From NCBI GenBank assembly GCA_022570795.1, contig JAKUDP010000006.1, positions 744,001-808,000 on the forward strand: a stretch of 64,000 nt of DNA, written 5' to 3'. Both the position numbers and the translations under genes were made by a program. Each line of letters opens with the position of its first letter. Position 1 is the stretch's first letter. Below the pieces are notes generated by a model. That model searched no databases. It was not told where the DNA came from and saw nothing but the letters and a program-made list of their open reading frames with translations. Shown here piece after piece: positions 10,423 to 21,385 of the stretch. Source of the DNA: Sphaerulina vaccinii. Lineage: Eukaryota; Ascomycota; Dothideomycetes; Mycosphaerellales; Mycosphaerellaceae.

Positions 10423-11166
10423 TTACGGCCTGTCGGCGTATGTGATCCCAGGGGCCGGCATGGGCAATCGCCCTAGAAGAGTGTCGCGCGCTTTTGTCAA
10501 CGCTTCTGAAAGCTCTCCCAGTGTGCAGCCAGAGCCGGAAAGGTACACGCACTTGAATCCGAGCCTCGCAGTGGTTATGGCGACACCAAAGTTACTATGA
10601 GCGTTATGCACCAACATCTTCGCAAAGCGTGATGGCACTTGCATGGTCAAGCCTGATCCTTCGGTTGCGACCTTCAGTCCAATGTAGTTCCCATATCCAG
10701 GGGGCGACATCCACCAGTGCTCACCTAACCCATTTGCATCGAGACCGTGATGATGCAAGAGACGTTCGAGGAGTGGGTTTCTGCCGCCGGTGTCACCTTG
10801 AAAGTAAAGCCTTCGCAGAAGTAGCTTGCTGCGTTGTATGACTTCTTGCAGGTAGTGGTCGACTTGTTGCACTCTGATCAGGTCTTCGAACTCCAGATTG
10901 AGTAAAACCTTCTCGCAGATCTCGGCAGTGTTGAGGCGACCTCGATCAGTGAAATATTGCTCGCGATCCCTGATGCCTAGAGTGAGATCACGCCAAAGGT
11001 ACAGTCGTCTTCGGAGAGGTTTACTGCCTCGTGTGACATCTCGCAGGTACCGATTGACTTGTTGCATCCGGGCTAGCTCACGAGAGCGCAATTGCAAGAG
11101 AATCATCTCGCAAATCTCGGCAGTGTTGAAGACTGCAGTAGCAGCAGCGTGTGAGACTGGGTCCAT
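10423..11166 (-). CDS. F-box-like protein with duplicated F-box (paralogue 2 of 3)
   Basis: Intronless, 247 residues from ATG 11166. Residues about 9-60 are an F-box-like unit (TAVFNTAEICEMILLQLRSRELARMQQVNRYL) and residues about 79-125 repeat it (NTAEICEKVLLNLEFEDLIRVQQVDHYL), with a period of 65 residues and similar trailing RRRLYLW / LRRLYFQ elements. The C-terminal region carries the family blocks VPSRFAKMLVH and CTLGELSEALTKARDTL. An in-gene duplication of the F-box is unusual; most F-box proteins have one. Whether both units bind Skp1 is unknown. Same strand as paralogue 1. Confidence 0.75.
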   Translation of the reverse strand: MDPVSHAAATAVFNTAEICEMILLQLRSRELARMQQVNRYLRDVTRGSKPLRRRLYLWRDLTLGIRDREQYFTDRGRLNTAEICEKVLLNLEFEDLIRVQQVDHYLQEVIQRSKLLLRRLYFQGDTGGRNPLLERLLHHHGLDANGLGEHWWMSPPGYGNYIGLKVATEGSGLTMQVPSRFAKMLVHNAHSNFGVAITTARLGFKCVYLSGSGCTLGELSEALTKARDTLLGRLPMPAPGITYADRP

Positions 11167-11612
11167 GGTGGCTGCGGTGATGCTTCCTCTGGTAAGGTTC
11201 GGATCGTGTAGCTGGAATAGCTGCAATCTCAAGTGCAACGACTTGCCGCATCTGGAGTGTTCAAAGTCAACATAGTCCAAATTCGTCTGGAGTGGACACC
11301 TGTTCCTGTTCCGCGTTGTATCCGCAGCAACTCTCAAAGTGATCGCGAAGTTGTGGTAGAGTTCAGGTTAAGCATTTCTGCCAACCACAAGTCCTCACCC
11401 AGAGAAGCTGCTCGGCCACTCCTCTGTCGTCTGACTGTAACAGCCTTTCGAAGGACAGGGCCGCGGGCATAGTCGTTGGGACTTTCGAGGAAAGCAGTAA
11501 AGCTGTCCACTCGTCCTGTCTCGTGACAACTTGTCAAAATCATCAGCATATTCTGGCCATCCACCTTAATCTGGCAGTACCATCTCAATCCAACACTACT
11601 CAGGCATCCAAG
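11167..11612. other. divergent promoter region
   Basis: 446 bp between the doubled F-box gene (-) and the amino-acid permease (+). In-frame upstream extensions of both genes exist but lack ATG codons. No other feature seen. Confidence 0.45.
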
Positions 11613-13665
11613 ATGCCGAATAGCATCCCATCGCCGCGCACAAGTGTGCGCAGCAGCACCTCCAAGTCATCAACTTCAGCTCCCAAGAACAATAAGATCA
11701 ACGTCGCTATCAGAAGAACCAGCAGCGATGAGACACTCGAGCCTTATGTCGCTCGTCGCCCAACCGGCTCTTCCGCCGGATCTGTCCAGGTCGTGCCAGA
11801 AGGACATCATGCCTTGAGACGAGACCTCAAGAACCGCCAGATACAATTGATCACAATGGGTGGCGCTGTAGGAACAGCACTCTTCGTATCCATCGGCTCT
11901 GGGCTCGCGAAAGGCGGACCACTCAGTCTGTTGGTATCCTGGACACTGTATGCGATCAATTTGGCTCTTATCAACAATGGACTCGCCGAGATGATGACGC
12001 TGTATCCTGTAGAGGGTGGCTTCGTGAGATTGGCGGAGCACTTCGTTGATCCTGCTTTGGGCTTTATGGCGGGTATCAATTTCGTGAGTCGTGTTGTGTT
12101 GTGCTCCGTAGTCGTGGAGTGTGATGTGCTGATGATAATGTTGCAGTTCCTGTATGAAGCTCTGCTCATTCCCTTCGAGGTAAGTGGTCCGGTTGCAGAA
12201 GTAGTGCCCGCGCAGTGATCATTGGCTGACGAGAGTGTAGATTACAGCCATCAATACAGTGCTGGGCTACTGGTTTGAAATTCCAGCGTGGGGTCTGGCA
12301 CTTTCCACCACAGCCATCATCGCGGCGTATGCTATTTTCAACATCCTGAACGCCCGCTTCTACGGCGAGTCAGAATTCTGGCTTTCAAGCGGCAAAGTCG
12401 TCCTTCTGCTGCTACTTTTCCTGTTCACTTTCTTCACCATGTGTGGGGCCAACCCGGAGAAAGATTCCTATGGTTTCCGATACTGGGACAAGCCAGGACC
12501 GATGGCTGAATACCGAAGCAAAGGCAATCTTGGTCGATTCGAGGGCTTCTTGGGCGCTCTCTGGTCTGGAGCATTTGCGATCGTAGGCCCTGAATATGTT
12601 GCAAGTGTAGCCGCAGAAGCTACATTCCCTAGGTATTCTCTGAAGGCAGCCTTCAACACGATCTACTACCGCTTTGGCGTCTTCTTCCTGTTGTCGGCGA
12701 TATGTGTTGGTATTGTGGTAAGTCGAAGTGGATATTGAGCTCGTTCGGCAAGGTCCTCATTGAGATCCAGGTGCCGTACAATGATGCAACACTAGTCGAC
12801 TTCGTGTTCAATGCTCAGAAAGGTGGTGGCACCGCGGCAGCCTCTCCGTATGTCATCGCAATGAAGAACCTCAAGATCAACGGACTTCCAGACTTGGTCA
12901 ACGCGCTGATGCTTACGAGCATATTCTCTGCTGGCAGTAAGTGCATTAAACCTCCGCGTGTCGGTTACAAGACTGATGAATCCAGATACCTACTTCTATG
13001 TGGCGACCAGGAATTTGCACGGTATGGCTCTTGCTGGCAAAGTTCCAAAGGTCTTCAAACGCACTTGGAAGCGCAATGGCGTGCCTTATGTCTGCTACGG
13101 TCTAGTTCTTGCTTTCTCGTGCCTGGCATATCTGGGAGTGTCTGCTGGATCGGCCAAGATCTTGAACTACCTGCTCTCGATCATCACCGGAGGCGGTCTG
13201 ATCGGCTACGCAGTCATGTCTTGGACATATATTCGCTTTCACAAGGCCTGCAAAGCTCAAGGCGTGGACCGAAAGACCTTTCCATATTGCGGATGGTTCC
13301 AGCCATATGGAGCATGGATCGGCCTGACAGTAGAACTGCTGATGATCCTGTTCATTGGGTACACCTCATTCGGGCCGTGGAAACCTGTCGACTTTGTCAC
13401 GTACTACGGCATGCTGATGATCGCGCTCGTCACGTTCTCGGGCTGGAAGATATGGAATCGTACAAGGCTGGTGCCACCTGGAGAGGTCGATCTGGTCTGG
13501 GTGAAGCCTGACGTGGACCGCTATGAGGCGGAGCTGGTTCAGAAACCCAAGTCTTTCTGGCGAGAGATCGTGGACGACCTGTGCCCTTTTCGAAGACAGA
13601 GGCGAGAATGCAATCCTAGTCCGGACGTCAGGCTTGGGGAAATGCGTGAACAGTCAGGATCGTGA
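11613..13665 (+). CDS. amino-acid permease (YAT/SPS family, APC superfamily)
   Basis: Five exons (11613-12083, 12147-12179, 12241-12717, 12771-12936, 12986-13665) encode 608 residues. A Ser/Thr-rich cytosolic N-terminus precedes HHALRRDLKNRQIQLITMGGAVGTALFVSIGSGLAKGGP, the fungal amino-acid permease signature before and through TM1. Exon 2 is a 33-bp micro-exon (FLYEALLIPFE). Later markers are GPEYVASVAAEA and the C-terminal FPYCGWFQPYGAWIGL, typical of YAT family members, plus about twelve hydrophobic helices. It should import amino acids across the plasma membrane; specificity cannot be assigned. Splice sites are GT-AG; exon phases restore continuous helices (e.g. GINF|FLYEA, GIV|VPYND, SAG|NTYFYVATRNLHG). 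Confidence 0.9.
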
Positions 13666-13941
13666 GCCGCGTACTATATGATCTGCTACGAGTGATGACT
13701 GATGAGAGACGATTGATGATTGATGTCTGATAGATGGTCAAGGTGGACAAACCACCAGACTGCGAGATTTGGTCTCATTTCTCAGCCGCAGCAGTCTTAA
13801 CCGTACTATCTGGCTGGATCAGAGCGCTGAGACAAGCCAATAGTACACACAATTTGTAATCCCAACCACCGAGGCTGCCACCTTTTCTTTCACCTATACC
13901 AACACTTCACCTTCTAGCAACATGGCTGCTATAATACCAAC

Positions 13942-14394
13942 ATGGACTGCCTCATCTGCCAGTCACCTCGCAAAGATGGGCAGACCTACACCGATGCCGA
14001 GATCATCCTCCACGTTGAGCACCTTGCACGTGGCTCAATCGACGCGGTGAACGCGAGGCAATTCGATATCAGATCTCCAGAATGGTCATATCTGGCCAGT
14101 CTGCTTACCATTGAGTTCGCGCATCCAGGCTATCGCGGTCCTCGAAGAATGCCTTTGAGTGAATACCTTGAATACATTGAGCAGAACTGCATCAAGTGGC
14201 CACACTACAAAGCCACTCTACCGGACCAGTGTACGACTCTCAGTAAAGACAGAGACGAGGCTACGATCTTCGAGAATGTGCTTGTTGAGGGTGCGCCACC
14301 AGGTGTGGCCATGAACTTGGTGATTGTACTGGGCTTCAAGCTGCGAGCTGCTCCGAGAGTTGGCGAGGAGCCATGGCGCCTTCTGGACTTGTGA
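13942..14394 (+). CDS. small hypothetical protein, possibly NTF2-like
   Basis: Intronless 150-residue protein from ATG 13942. It has no signal peptide or membrane helix. The pattern AEIILHVEHLARGSIDAVNARQFD, a middle P-x-SLxEYL-like segment (MPLSEYLEYIEQNC), and a C-terminal beta-rich part (EATIFENVLVEGAPPGVAMNLVIVLGF) resemble small SnoaL/NTF2-like folds seen in fungal hypothetical proteins, but I cannot confirm this. It begins with a CxxC (MDCLICQ). It may be lineage specific. The 276 bp upstream separates it from the permease. Confidence 0.55.
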   Translation: MDCLICQSPRKDGQTYTDAEIILHVEHLARGSIDAVNARQFDIRSPEWSYLASLLTIEFAHPGYRGPRRMPLSEYLEYIEQNCIKWPHYKATLPDQCTTLSKDRDEATIFENVLVEGAPPGVAMNLVIVLGFKLRAAPRVGEEPWRLLDL

Positions 14395-15203
14395 TCTGCT
14401 ATTAGAATATGAACGCGTTGCTTAGCCATGCCTCACCGAAAAGACGACCCGCTGGCAGCATAGAGGTCCACCTTGGATATTCATGAAGGTCAGCTCTTCA
14501 AATTGCGAAGCAGCACACCTCTTGCCAGATATTATGATCTCCCCGATTGTAATCACTGCACCAAAGTCCACGTTTCACGCATACGCGCTTCTCGTGCTAT
14601 CTTCTGGACTGCACTATCTTGCTGCCCCGATGCCCCGAACAGGTCATTGCAGATGCGCAAGGTACAAGAAGGGCCGCGCCTCGATCACATCCCTTACCGC
14701 TATACTCGAAGACTTATAACAAATGGCAGACCGGAAATAGAGCATGACATCCCGCTTCAATCGGGCTCTTCGGCGCATACTACTTTGAGCATTGAGACTA
14801 GAGGAAGCTGTCACCAGCTGTCAGCCACATTTTGACGCCATTACCGAGATCTACATCCTAGCCTTACAGAAGCCTTACAGCTGTATATTGTGGCTTCACA
14901 CCATTTCCATGCGCTTCAGCTCTGCTAGCTTGAATCGTCAGACAAAGCAAGCGCCATCCTTCAGTAAGCTCACAACACATCTGGAGGAGGCTTCTTCTGC
15001 TATGGCGGGTCTAGCCTTCCACGGATCATATGAGTGTCTGAACTGGTATCAGTGGATCAGCCGTGGTATCATCGAGACATTCGTCGATGCTCGGCCCAAA
15101 GTGGGTGGTCCCGACGCAATTGACTACAAGAGAGGTGAGCAATACTCCCAGTTGGACATGAAGAGACCCAGAGCCCTCCGACCGATAGCGATCCACTACG
15201 AAT
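14395..15203. other. intergenic, 0.8 kb
   Basis: Between the small hypothetical gene and the xylanase. Several overlapping frames of 80-160 codons occur but none starts at a good ATG with family features; one runs into the xylanase start in another frame. It probably contains the xylanase promoter. Confidence 0.4.
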
Positions 15204-16367
15204 ATGTTCGCTTTCTTTGCACTCTTTGCACTGGGACCACTCGGCTCACTTGCACTAGTGTTACCAAGAGATACTTCTGATGCATCAACAGCGAGACATT
15301 ATGGCCTGGACATCGCAGCAAAGGCAGCGGGCAAGTTATGGTTCGGAACAGCAGCCAATATACCAGGTATCGAAGAGAACGATCAGTACTATATGGAAGA
15401 ACTAGCAAACTGGTCCGATTTTGGTGGTGCCACTCCAGCCAACGCTCAGAAGCACGCCGTCATTGAACCACAACAAGGTGTGTTCAACTTCTCCCGAGCT
15501 GATCACTTCTTTGATGTGATACAATCCGGCCAGCCTGGTCGTCCACCTCCATATGGACCGGGTGCCTCGAGATGGACAAGGCCAGTCAGATGCCATACTC
15601 TCATCTGGCACCTCTCTCTACCGGACTGGCTTGCGATTCCCAAGGTTCCCTGGACGAACGCCACTTTGAGTGCAGTCCTTGTCAACCATGTTAAGAACTT
15701 GGTCACGCACTTCGGAGACAAATGTTACAGCTGGGACGTGGTCAACGAAGCACTCAACGACGATGGCACTTATCGAAACAACAGTATCTGGTACAACACG
15801 ATTGGTCCGGAGTACATCGCCATGGCGTTCAAAGCCGCACAAGATACCGTTGCGAAGAACAACTTGAAGACAAAGTTATACTACAACGACTGGGGCATAG
15901 AGTCACCTCGAAACAAGTCTACATCTGCACAAAACATGATCTCAGGACTTAAAGCACGTGGCATCAAAGTCGACGGTGTGGGCTTCGAATCTCATTTCAC
16001 AGCTGGCCAGACTCCAACACAAGCTAGACAAGAAGCCAACATGAATGCTTTTGCAGCTCTTGAAGTCGAAGTTGTCGTCACTGAGCTCGATGTCAAGCTT
16101 TTTCTACCTGCTACGGCGGCTTCACTTGCCCAGCAAGCAAAGGACTACTACAGTACGGTAGCTGCTTGCATGAACGTCACAGGGTGCAAGGCTGTCACTG
16201 TTTGGGACTTCGTGGATACATACAGCACTGTTAACAGCACGTTCCCAGGTTATGGCTCTGCGGATCTTTTCTCGCAGGTAAATGGTACTGCAAATACAAC
16301 ATTGATAAAGAAGCCGGCGTATGATGCTGTTCTTAGAGCTTTGACGGGTCAAGGGCCACCAACATGA
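15204..16367 (+). CDS. secreted GH10 endo-beta-1,4-xylanase
   Basis: Intronless, 387 residues. Residues 1-18 are a signal peptide (FFALFALGPLGSLALVL) followed by a PRD-type junction. The catalytic TIM-barrel shows all GH10 landmarks: FGTAANIPG, a substrate-binding tract with RCHTLIWHLSLPDW, the acid/base Glu182 in WDVVNEAL, LYYNDWG, and the nucleophile Glu294 in VVVTELDV, then VTVWDFVD. There is no carbohydrate-binding module. Several N-x-S/T sites suggest N-glycosylation. It cleaves the xylan backbone outside the cell and fits a plant-associated or plant-litter lifestyle. The neighbours are not other CAZymes. Confidence 0.93.
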   Translation: MFAFFALFALGPLGSLALVLPRDTSDASTARHYGLDIAAKAAGKLWFGTAANIPGIEENDQYYMEELANWSDFGGATPANAQKHAVIEPQQGVFNFSRADHFFDVIQSGQPGRPPPYGPGASRWTRPVRCHTLIWHLSLPDWLAIPKVPWTNATLSAVLVNHVKNLVTHFGDKCYSWDVVNEALNDDGTYRNNSIWYNTIGPEYIAMAFKAAQDTVAKNNLKTKLYYNDWGIESPRNKSTSAQNMISGLKARGIKVDGVGFESHFTAGQTPTQARQEANMNAFAALEVEVVVTELDVKLFLPATAASLAQQAKDYYSTVAACMNVTGCKAVTVWDFVDTYSTVNSTFPGYGSADLFSQVNGTANTTLIKKPAYDAVLRALTGQGPPT

Positions 16368-16758
16368 GATGCAGAGTCTGCTTGTTCACTGTCTTACGGG
16401 AGAGTCTCGCGTTCATTCGTCCAGGCAACGTGTGGTACTCTTGCACGGAGGTTCATGCCAAGAGCGACACCAAGTAGCGTTCTCTCCGCACCAGCGAAGT
16501 GCATTCGTCGCCTGATTGTCGAGAGACACGTTGTCTTTGCTTTCTTCGATTACTTCTATCTAGGTTCTGATATACACCGTGGGACATTCGGCGAAGCCTT
16601 ACAGGCTCGACCAAGAATACTTGCCTTTTGTCACCCATAGAATTTACGCAAATCTCTTCAACTTAGACCGTCTACTACTGACACCATTACACTGCATCTC
16701 CTGCCAACACGAGCTATCCAACGCAAACTACAGACAATTCGGCCATATATCAGCATCG
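16368..16758. other. intergenic
   Basis: Between the xylanase stop and the third F-box gene. An open frame extends upstream of the F-box ATG without an ATG of its own. Nothing else seen. Confidence 0.4.
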
Positions 16759-17355
16759 ATGGGTTCAGTAGCCGCCACTGCAGTACTCAACACTACCGAA
16801 CTATGCAAGATTATCTTCACGCAATTAGATTTCAACGACCTTCTCCACATTCGACAAGTCAACCACTATTTCCGAGCTGTCATTGAAGGCAGCAAAGGCC
16901 TAAGATGCAAACTTTTCTTGATCAAAGATAGCTCTGAAACCCAAGAGGAATGTATTCCAAACCCGCTTCTCCGCCGTCTTCTGAAGCATTCCCAGTGCCA
17001 GGGTTGGTACAACCTGCAGAGGAGCGCCCACTTGGTTGAATGCAGGGTGTATCACATCTGCGGACGGAATCGAGCCCTTGAGACGCAAATCCCAGAGTTC
17101 TTTGCGAACATGGGGGCAGTTCGAGGTCACTGCATGATTGTCATGTTTGCTAACTGTGGCCCAGTTGGCTCGAATGGTTCAATGCGCACGAGATATGCGA
17201 TCGACGTTGGTAACACACTGGGGAATGTTGAGGAAGGGCTGAAAGAAGCCTGCAGATCTCTAGATGAGGTGGTCTGGTCTGGTCTTGGGCCGCCACGAGG
17301 AGGGCCTTTCGGCCCACAGAAGTATAGAACTTTAGGACTATCGAGGCATCGTTGA
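16759..17355 (+). CDS. F-box-like protein (paralogue 3 of 3)
   Basis: Intronless, 198 residues from ATG 16759 (MGSVAATAVLNTTELCKIIF). The N-terminal F-box-like unit is close to paralogue 1 (LDFNDLLHIRQVNHYFRAVIEGSKGLR), followed by NPLLRRLLKH, then IPEFFANMGAVRGH and NTLGNVEEGLKEACRSLD, which align with the two C-terminal family blocks of paralogues 1 and 2. It lies 5.6 kb away on the opposite strand, with the permease, a hypothetical gene and the xylanase in between, so the local family has been dispersed or inverted. Function is inferred only from the F-box. Confidence 0.72.
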   Translation: MGSVAATAVLNTTELCKIIFTQLDFNDLLHIRQVNHYFRAVIEGSKGLRCKLFLIKDSSETQEECIPNPLLRRLLKHSQCQGWYNLQRSAHLVECRVYHICGRNRALETQIPEFFANMGAVRGHCMIVMFANCGPVGSNGSMRTRYAIDVGNTLGNVEEGLKEACRSLDEVVWSGLGPPRGGPFGPQKYRTLGLSRHR

Positions 17356-17701
17356 GAATCTGCACGAGACGTAACCGGCTTGCGATGACCACACGCACGA
17401 GACTGAGGGTGCACTAGACTCTCACAGCTCCTGTGTCGCTCCCATGTGCGCATGCTGATCATGCTTAGGGCATACCGGACAGTGCAGGAGCGACACATCG
17501 ACGGGCCATGGGGATCAATGTAGCGACCTCGTGACTCGTGTACATGGTGGTGCGGCAAGTGGTCATAGTGGTCATTCCCAGCGACCTCGAGCTGTACCTC
17601 GAGTGCCTCGTCGGCATGACGAATCGACATCGACTACGATATATCCTGCACTTCTCCTCGTGTATTCACACATTCGGAACATAACTACGAAGCCAAACAC
17701 G
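17356..17701. other. intergenic
   Basis: 346 bp between the third F-box gene and the secreted hypothetical gene. No supported feature. Confidence 0.4.
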
Positions 17702-18881
17702 ATGAAGCTCGAAACACCTCTCATCAGCCTGCTTCTTGTACGGTTATGCATCGCTGGTCAGAGCCAGTCAAGCGGTGGCGCCTCGAAGGGTAGTCTAACT
17801 CAATGCAATCGTGCGCCTCGACCCTCTCGATTACAAGGACCCGCCGTACCTCCCAACCGAGTCACTCCTCAGCTAGCAAGCTACTACGAATGTGAAGGAC
17901 GTAGGCTTCTGAGACTTATGCTCGACCCACAAAGCCAGCATCTCGAAGTCTTCGAGAGCCCCTTCAAGCTCGTGCATCTTACCGGTCGGGGAAGAAAAAA
18001 AGTGTGGCATGATGCACAAAACGACGAGGTTGGGATCGAGCACCTGGAAGAAGCGTTACCTGGTCTCGAGGGTCTTGTGGGTGTGGAAGGCTTTTCCAGA
18101 ACAGCAACTGCAGTCAGTCTCAAAGATCCTCAGGAATGGGTTGATGAGACCTTGACACATGCTAGTCAAACAGCGCACTATCGAAATGCTATGAGTGGAG
18201 ACTATCGATTCATCAGTGAGCTCTTGTGACCCCTCTCAGGTGCTCAGGAGTGCTAATCATATTCTCGCAGTCTCAATAGTGCCAGAGAGCTCTAGCATCG
18301 GTTTGCCCGTCGAGGAATCAGAGAGGCCAAGGCAAGCTCGAATGCTACGACGTTGGTCCGACGTGACCTTCCTCGAGTATGGGCGTGGCTGGATCAACAA
18401 CGAATTCGGCCGTCAGATGCCAACGTTCCTTGACCCTGTGTCTGCAAATCCCGCCATCATCAAGCCAATACCGAACTGGATCCTACTGCATGATGTCGGC
18501 AGAGCAAATGACGTGATGGCAATGGCGGGTCTATGCCTCCAGATCATGTATAGACAACCCCTGCAAGCTTGGCCAGGCATCACCTTTCCAGTTGGATCTT
18601 TGTGCTACTTCTACCTGCTTGGCACCGAGACTTCGGCAGAAGTAGCGATGTTCTTCATAAGACATCGCAAGATCACGGATGTTGCGGCTCTCGGCGCTGT
18701 GACCATATTTCAGGATGCAAATGGGAAGACAAACTTGTTGTGGTGGGCTACGAACCAGGCTTCGGACTTGAGAGGACTGCGGATCGCTGCCGAAGCTAAT
18801 AGGGCAAGAGATCATACGGCACAGAGAGCCAACATGTGGGATACTGCTTGGCCTTTTCCGATGAGGCCTGTCCGTGTCTGA
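17702..18881 (+). CDS. secreted protein of unknown function
   Basis: Two exons (17702-18215, 18271-18881) encode 374 residues. Residues 1-18 look like a signal peptide (LISLLLVRLCIAG), followed by a Ser/Gly-rich stretch and only two early cysteines. The rest is a soluble mixed alpha/beta domain with motifs SYYECEGRRLLRLMLD, WSDVTFLEYGRGWINNEFG, PNWILLHDVGRANDVMAMAG and GSLCYFYLLGTETSAEVAMFFIRHR. I do not recognise the family. The intron has a GTGAGC donor and CGCAG acceptor and keeps frame. It could be an extracellular enzyme or effector-like protein; secretion is predicted by eye only. Confidence 0.65.
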
Positions 18882-20358
18882 TGCATACCTCGATGCAGAG
18901 ACATGCAAATTTTCTCATCGTGACGGGTTCGAGGAGCCTATGGATTTGAATGGTTGTTCGGAGGGAAAGCTATGCAATGCTTCTCAATATAAACGGGAGA
19001 TGTGAGGCCGTGGACCCGTAGAGCTGTTCGGAGAAGAGCGGAGACTTCGGGTCGTACTTGTAAAGTAGTATGCTTTGTGCAGTGACCTCTTCAATTGTCT
19101 TGTTTCACCCAAACCATCCCTTCCCTTCCTTTCTTTTCTGTTCCGCTCTCTCTTCCATCTATGATTAAGTCAGCTCCCATGCAACCCTCGGAACCTCACC
19201 TTCTCTACTCACCCACTGCTTCTTGCAAGCTTTATACGCACTACAGAAGGCCTCAAGTCAGCACAATATATCTCAAGAGCTTGATCATACAATGCCGCCA
19301 CAAAGTCTGGGTATACTCACTCAAAATAATCCTGACACATCATCCTATCACCTCCATTCCTTCTCAAACACTTCAAACTTCGATTTGCAGCATCTTGACA
19401 AGGATCGAAATATTCGCTGTAGCGTTTACTGCACGCCAATCATCAGTACTCGTCTACTCTTGATGCTCATACATCGCGTGGCGAAGAAAGTGTTTGCTTT
19501 CATACCTTTCGAATCTCGACGAGCTCTTGTCCCATTCTGTCTTTTCTTTGCTGCTTTCCGTACTTTCTGATGAGGGGTTCGACATTGTGGTGTTGATGGA
19601 GGTGGTGTCGATGGGTTCGCGATGGATTGGGAAGTGAAGGCGAAGGTGCATGCTTAGTGGCGGGAAGAGCCGGTTGACTTCATTCTGCCTGAGAGGGACA
19701 TTTGACAAGTGATGAAGTGGAGTGTGTTTGAATATAGCAGATATGCAAGTATCATTGAATATGTGCTTCGAATCGTAATGAGCCGATCTCCAAGCTCAAA
19801 TCAAGAGAATCCGGTTCTCATATCTACTCTCAGAAACCATCTCTCTTTGACCATTTTCAATCGCTTCGCGCTCTGTCTGTAGATGTGACGGCTGAGTGAC
19901 TCTGCGCTGATAGAGACAATTCTTGTGAGCCAGCTCACTTCGCCCTCTTCGATAACGCTTATCACTTCAACTTCTGGAAAGCTCTCCGAAATCGCAATCC
20001 CAATCGCTCAGCGCTTTGTCCGTCGCTGCAGTGGCTTAGTGACTGTCTACCGATGGAGACAATGCTCGCTATAACTCAAACACTCCACAGTACATCCTCA
20101 ACCTCTACCAGCAAGCTCGGAAGAATCGTTGGACCCTCCTGCTTGAAGATAGTGATACTCTTGATCCTCTTATGCCCAAACATGGCCGAGTGCTCAAGAA
20201 TCATCCACGCTGTGCCTCTCACATTGGGACTTCCAACCAGTGCTTTGAAGTTCTCGGCATCTGCAAGATTAGTCCGCTCAATGACAAGTCTCTGCTCCCT
20301 GTCTCCGAGTTAGCAACAGCTTTTCTAAGCTGGCAGGATGTCCTGCAGGGAGGCATAG
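18882..20358. other. 1.5-kb gene-poor stretch with a decayed repeat
   Basis: No intact gene. The right half contains the two-copy degenerate coding-like repeat annotated at 19858-20435. Pyrimidine-rich tracts occur around 19100-19170. Confidence 0.45.
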
Positions 20359-20435
20359 TTACCAGAGTGGAGCTCGAACGTGTCCTCTGCTATGTGGAGT
20401 TCCTAGACCCTTCCGCTGTAAGATCAGATCGATGA
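19858..20435 (+). pseudogene. two-copy degenerate coding-like repeat
   Basis: A ~65-bp block at about 19858-19922 recurs at about 20001-20067 with roughly 75% identity by eye; both copies encode SL-x-ALSV before a stop and D-x-DN after it. After the second copy the frame stays open from 20043 to a TGA at 20433-20435, with protein-like content (QYILNLYQQARKNRWTLLLE, CFEVLGICKISPLNDKSLLP) but its first ATG is only at 20172. The end overlaps, antisense, the last exon of the gene at 20359-21385. Best read as a decayed, partly duplicated gene; an intact model with unseen introns is possible. Confidence 0.35.
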
Positions 20436-21385
20436 TAGCCCAAGTATCCTCATTCACGACCGAGGAGTTGATGACATATCGAAAGTTCTTCGCGTTATGT
20501 CCGTAGGTGGTAACTTGCTGGGCGTACTCAAGAGAGACAACGTCGCTCAGTGGTCTCAGCTCCGGTACTGCCAGACGAGCACCCGGCCAAAAGTTCTCAT
20601 ACTTCTTCTTTCGAGCCTCTCCTGGACTCAGTGTATCGAATCGTATGATCAAACCATTGAGATTGTTGTAGATGAGTTGATAGTACGCATTCGTAGGCTG
20701 AGAGTGGTGAGTCAGTGAGGTATCTCTGAAAGATGAAGCTCGCAAGCGAAGCACCAGAGCTCCAAATACAGTGCCCTGGTCGCCAGAAGTGCTTCGGAGA
20801 TAGACTTACCTCATGCTCCGATCCGCTGTAAAAGCTTCCTGTCTGCTGCCATTCCACCAACTCATTGACACCATTTGGATCATTGCTAGTTCTTGCACGT
20901 GTTGAGATTCCCAGGCTCGCGAAAACGTCGTTGAGAGGCAAGACTTCCAGTTTCGACACCGTCTCAGACACATTGAGTGGTACGGTCCATAGGCCACCCA
21001 TTTCTGTATCATCATCCCTCTCAGCCCGAGTCCAGCCATTGTTCGCGAGGTCTGCGTAGTTCTGAAAGGCACTTTCTGTGGTATGTTGTTGGATTTGAGT
21101 CACACTGAGTGAATTGCCGGCAAGCATCATCTGGTAGAGCTGTTCCGAGGGACCTTGCTCCATATAAGCGACTATCTTGCAGCCCTTGACAGCCCAGTCA
21201 CGGAACTGGGCGTCTGTGAGGCGTTTGGCGAGATGTTTGACCTCGGAGGTGTGTTCCGCAACATATTCGGGAGGGAACCGGACTGAATTCGTTGTGGTCG
21301 AGTCATGCGAGTACCAGGTGAGGAATGCGAGAGTAATGGCAATGGGCAGGTAGCGCCATATGCCTTGGCCCCGTCTTGGTGCCAT
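20359..21385 (-). CDS. predicted single-pass membrane protein of unknown function
   Basis: Two phase-0 exons (21385-20810 and 20697-20359) encode 304 residues from the ATG at 21385. Residues about 8-22 (GIWRYLPIAITLAFLTWY) form an N-terminal signal-anchor preceded by Arg residues, giving a type II topology. The lumenal part has VKGCKIVAYMEQGPSEQLYQ, RTSNDPNGVNELVEWQQTGSFY and FRYVINSSVVNEDTWAIIDLIL. No family recognised. The frame is open upstream to about 21661 with hydrophobic content but lacks an ATG. The last ~75 bp overlap the end of the coding-like repeat on the other strand, and the C-terminal tail after DLIL is uncertain. Confidence 0.6.

Noticed and set aside
14792..15280. 162-codon frame upstream of and overlapping the xylanase start
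   Set aside because: Wrong frame for GH10, no ATG in good context and no homology; the xylanase signal peptide begins at 15204.
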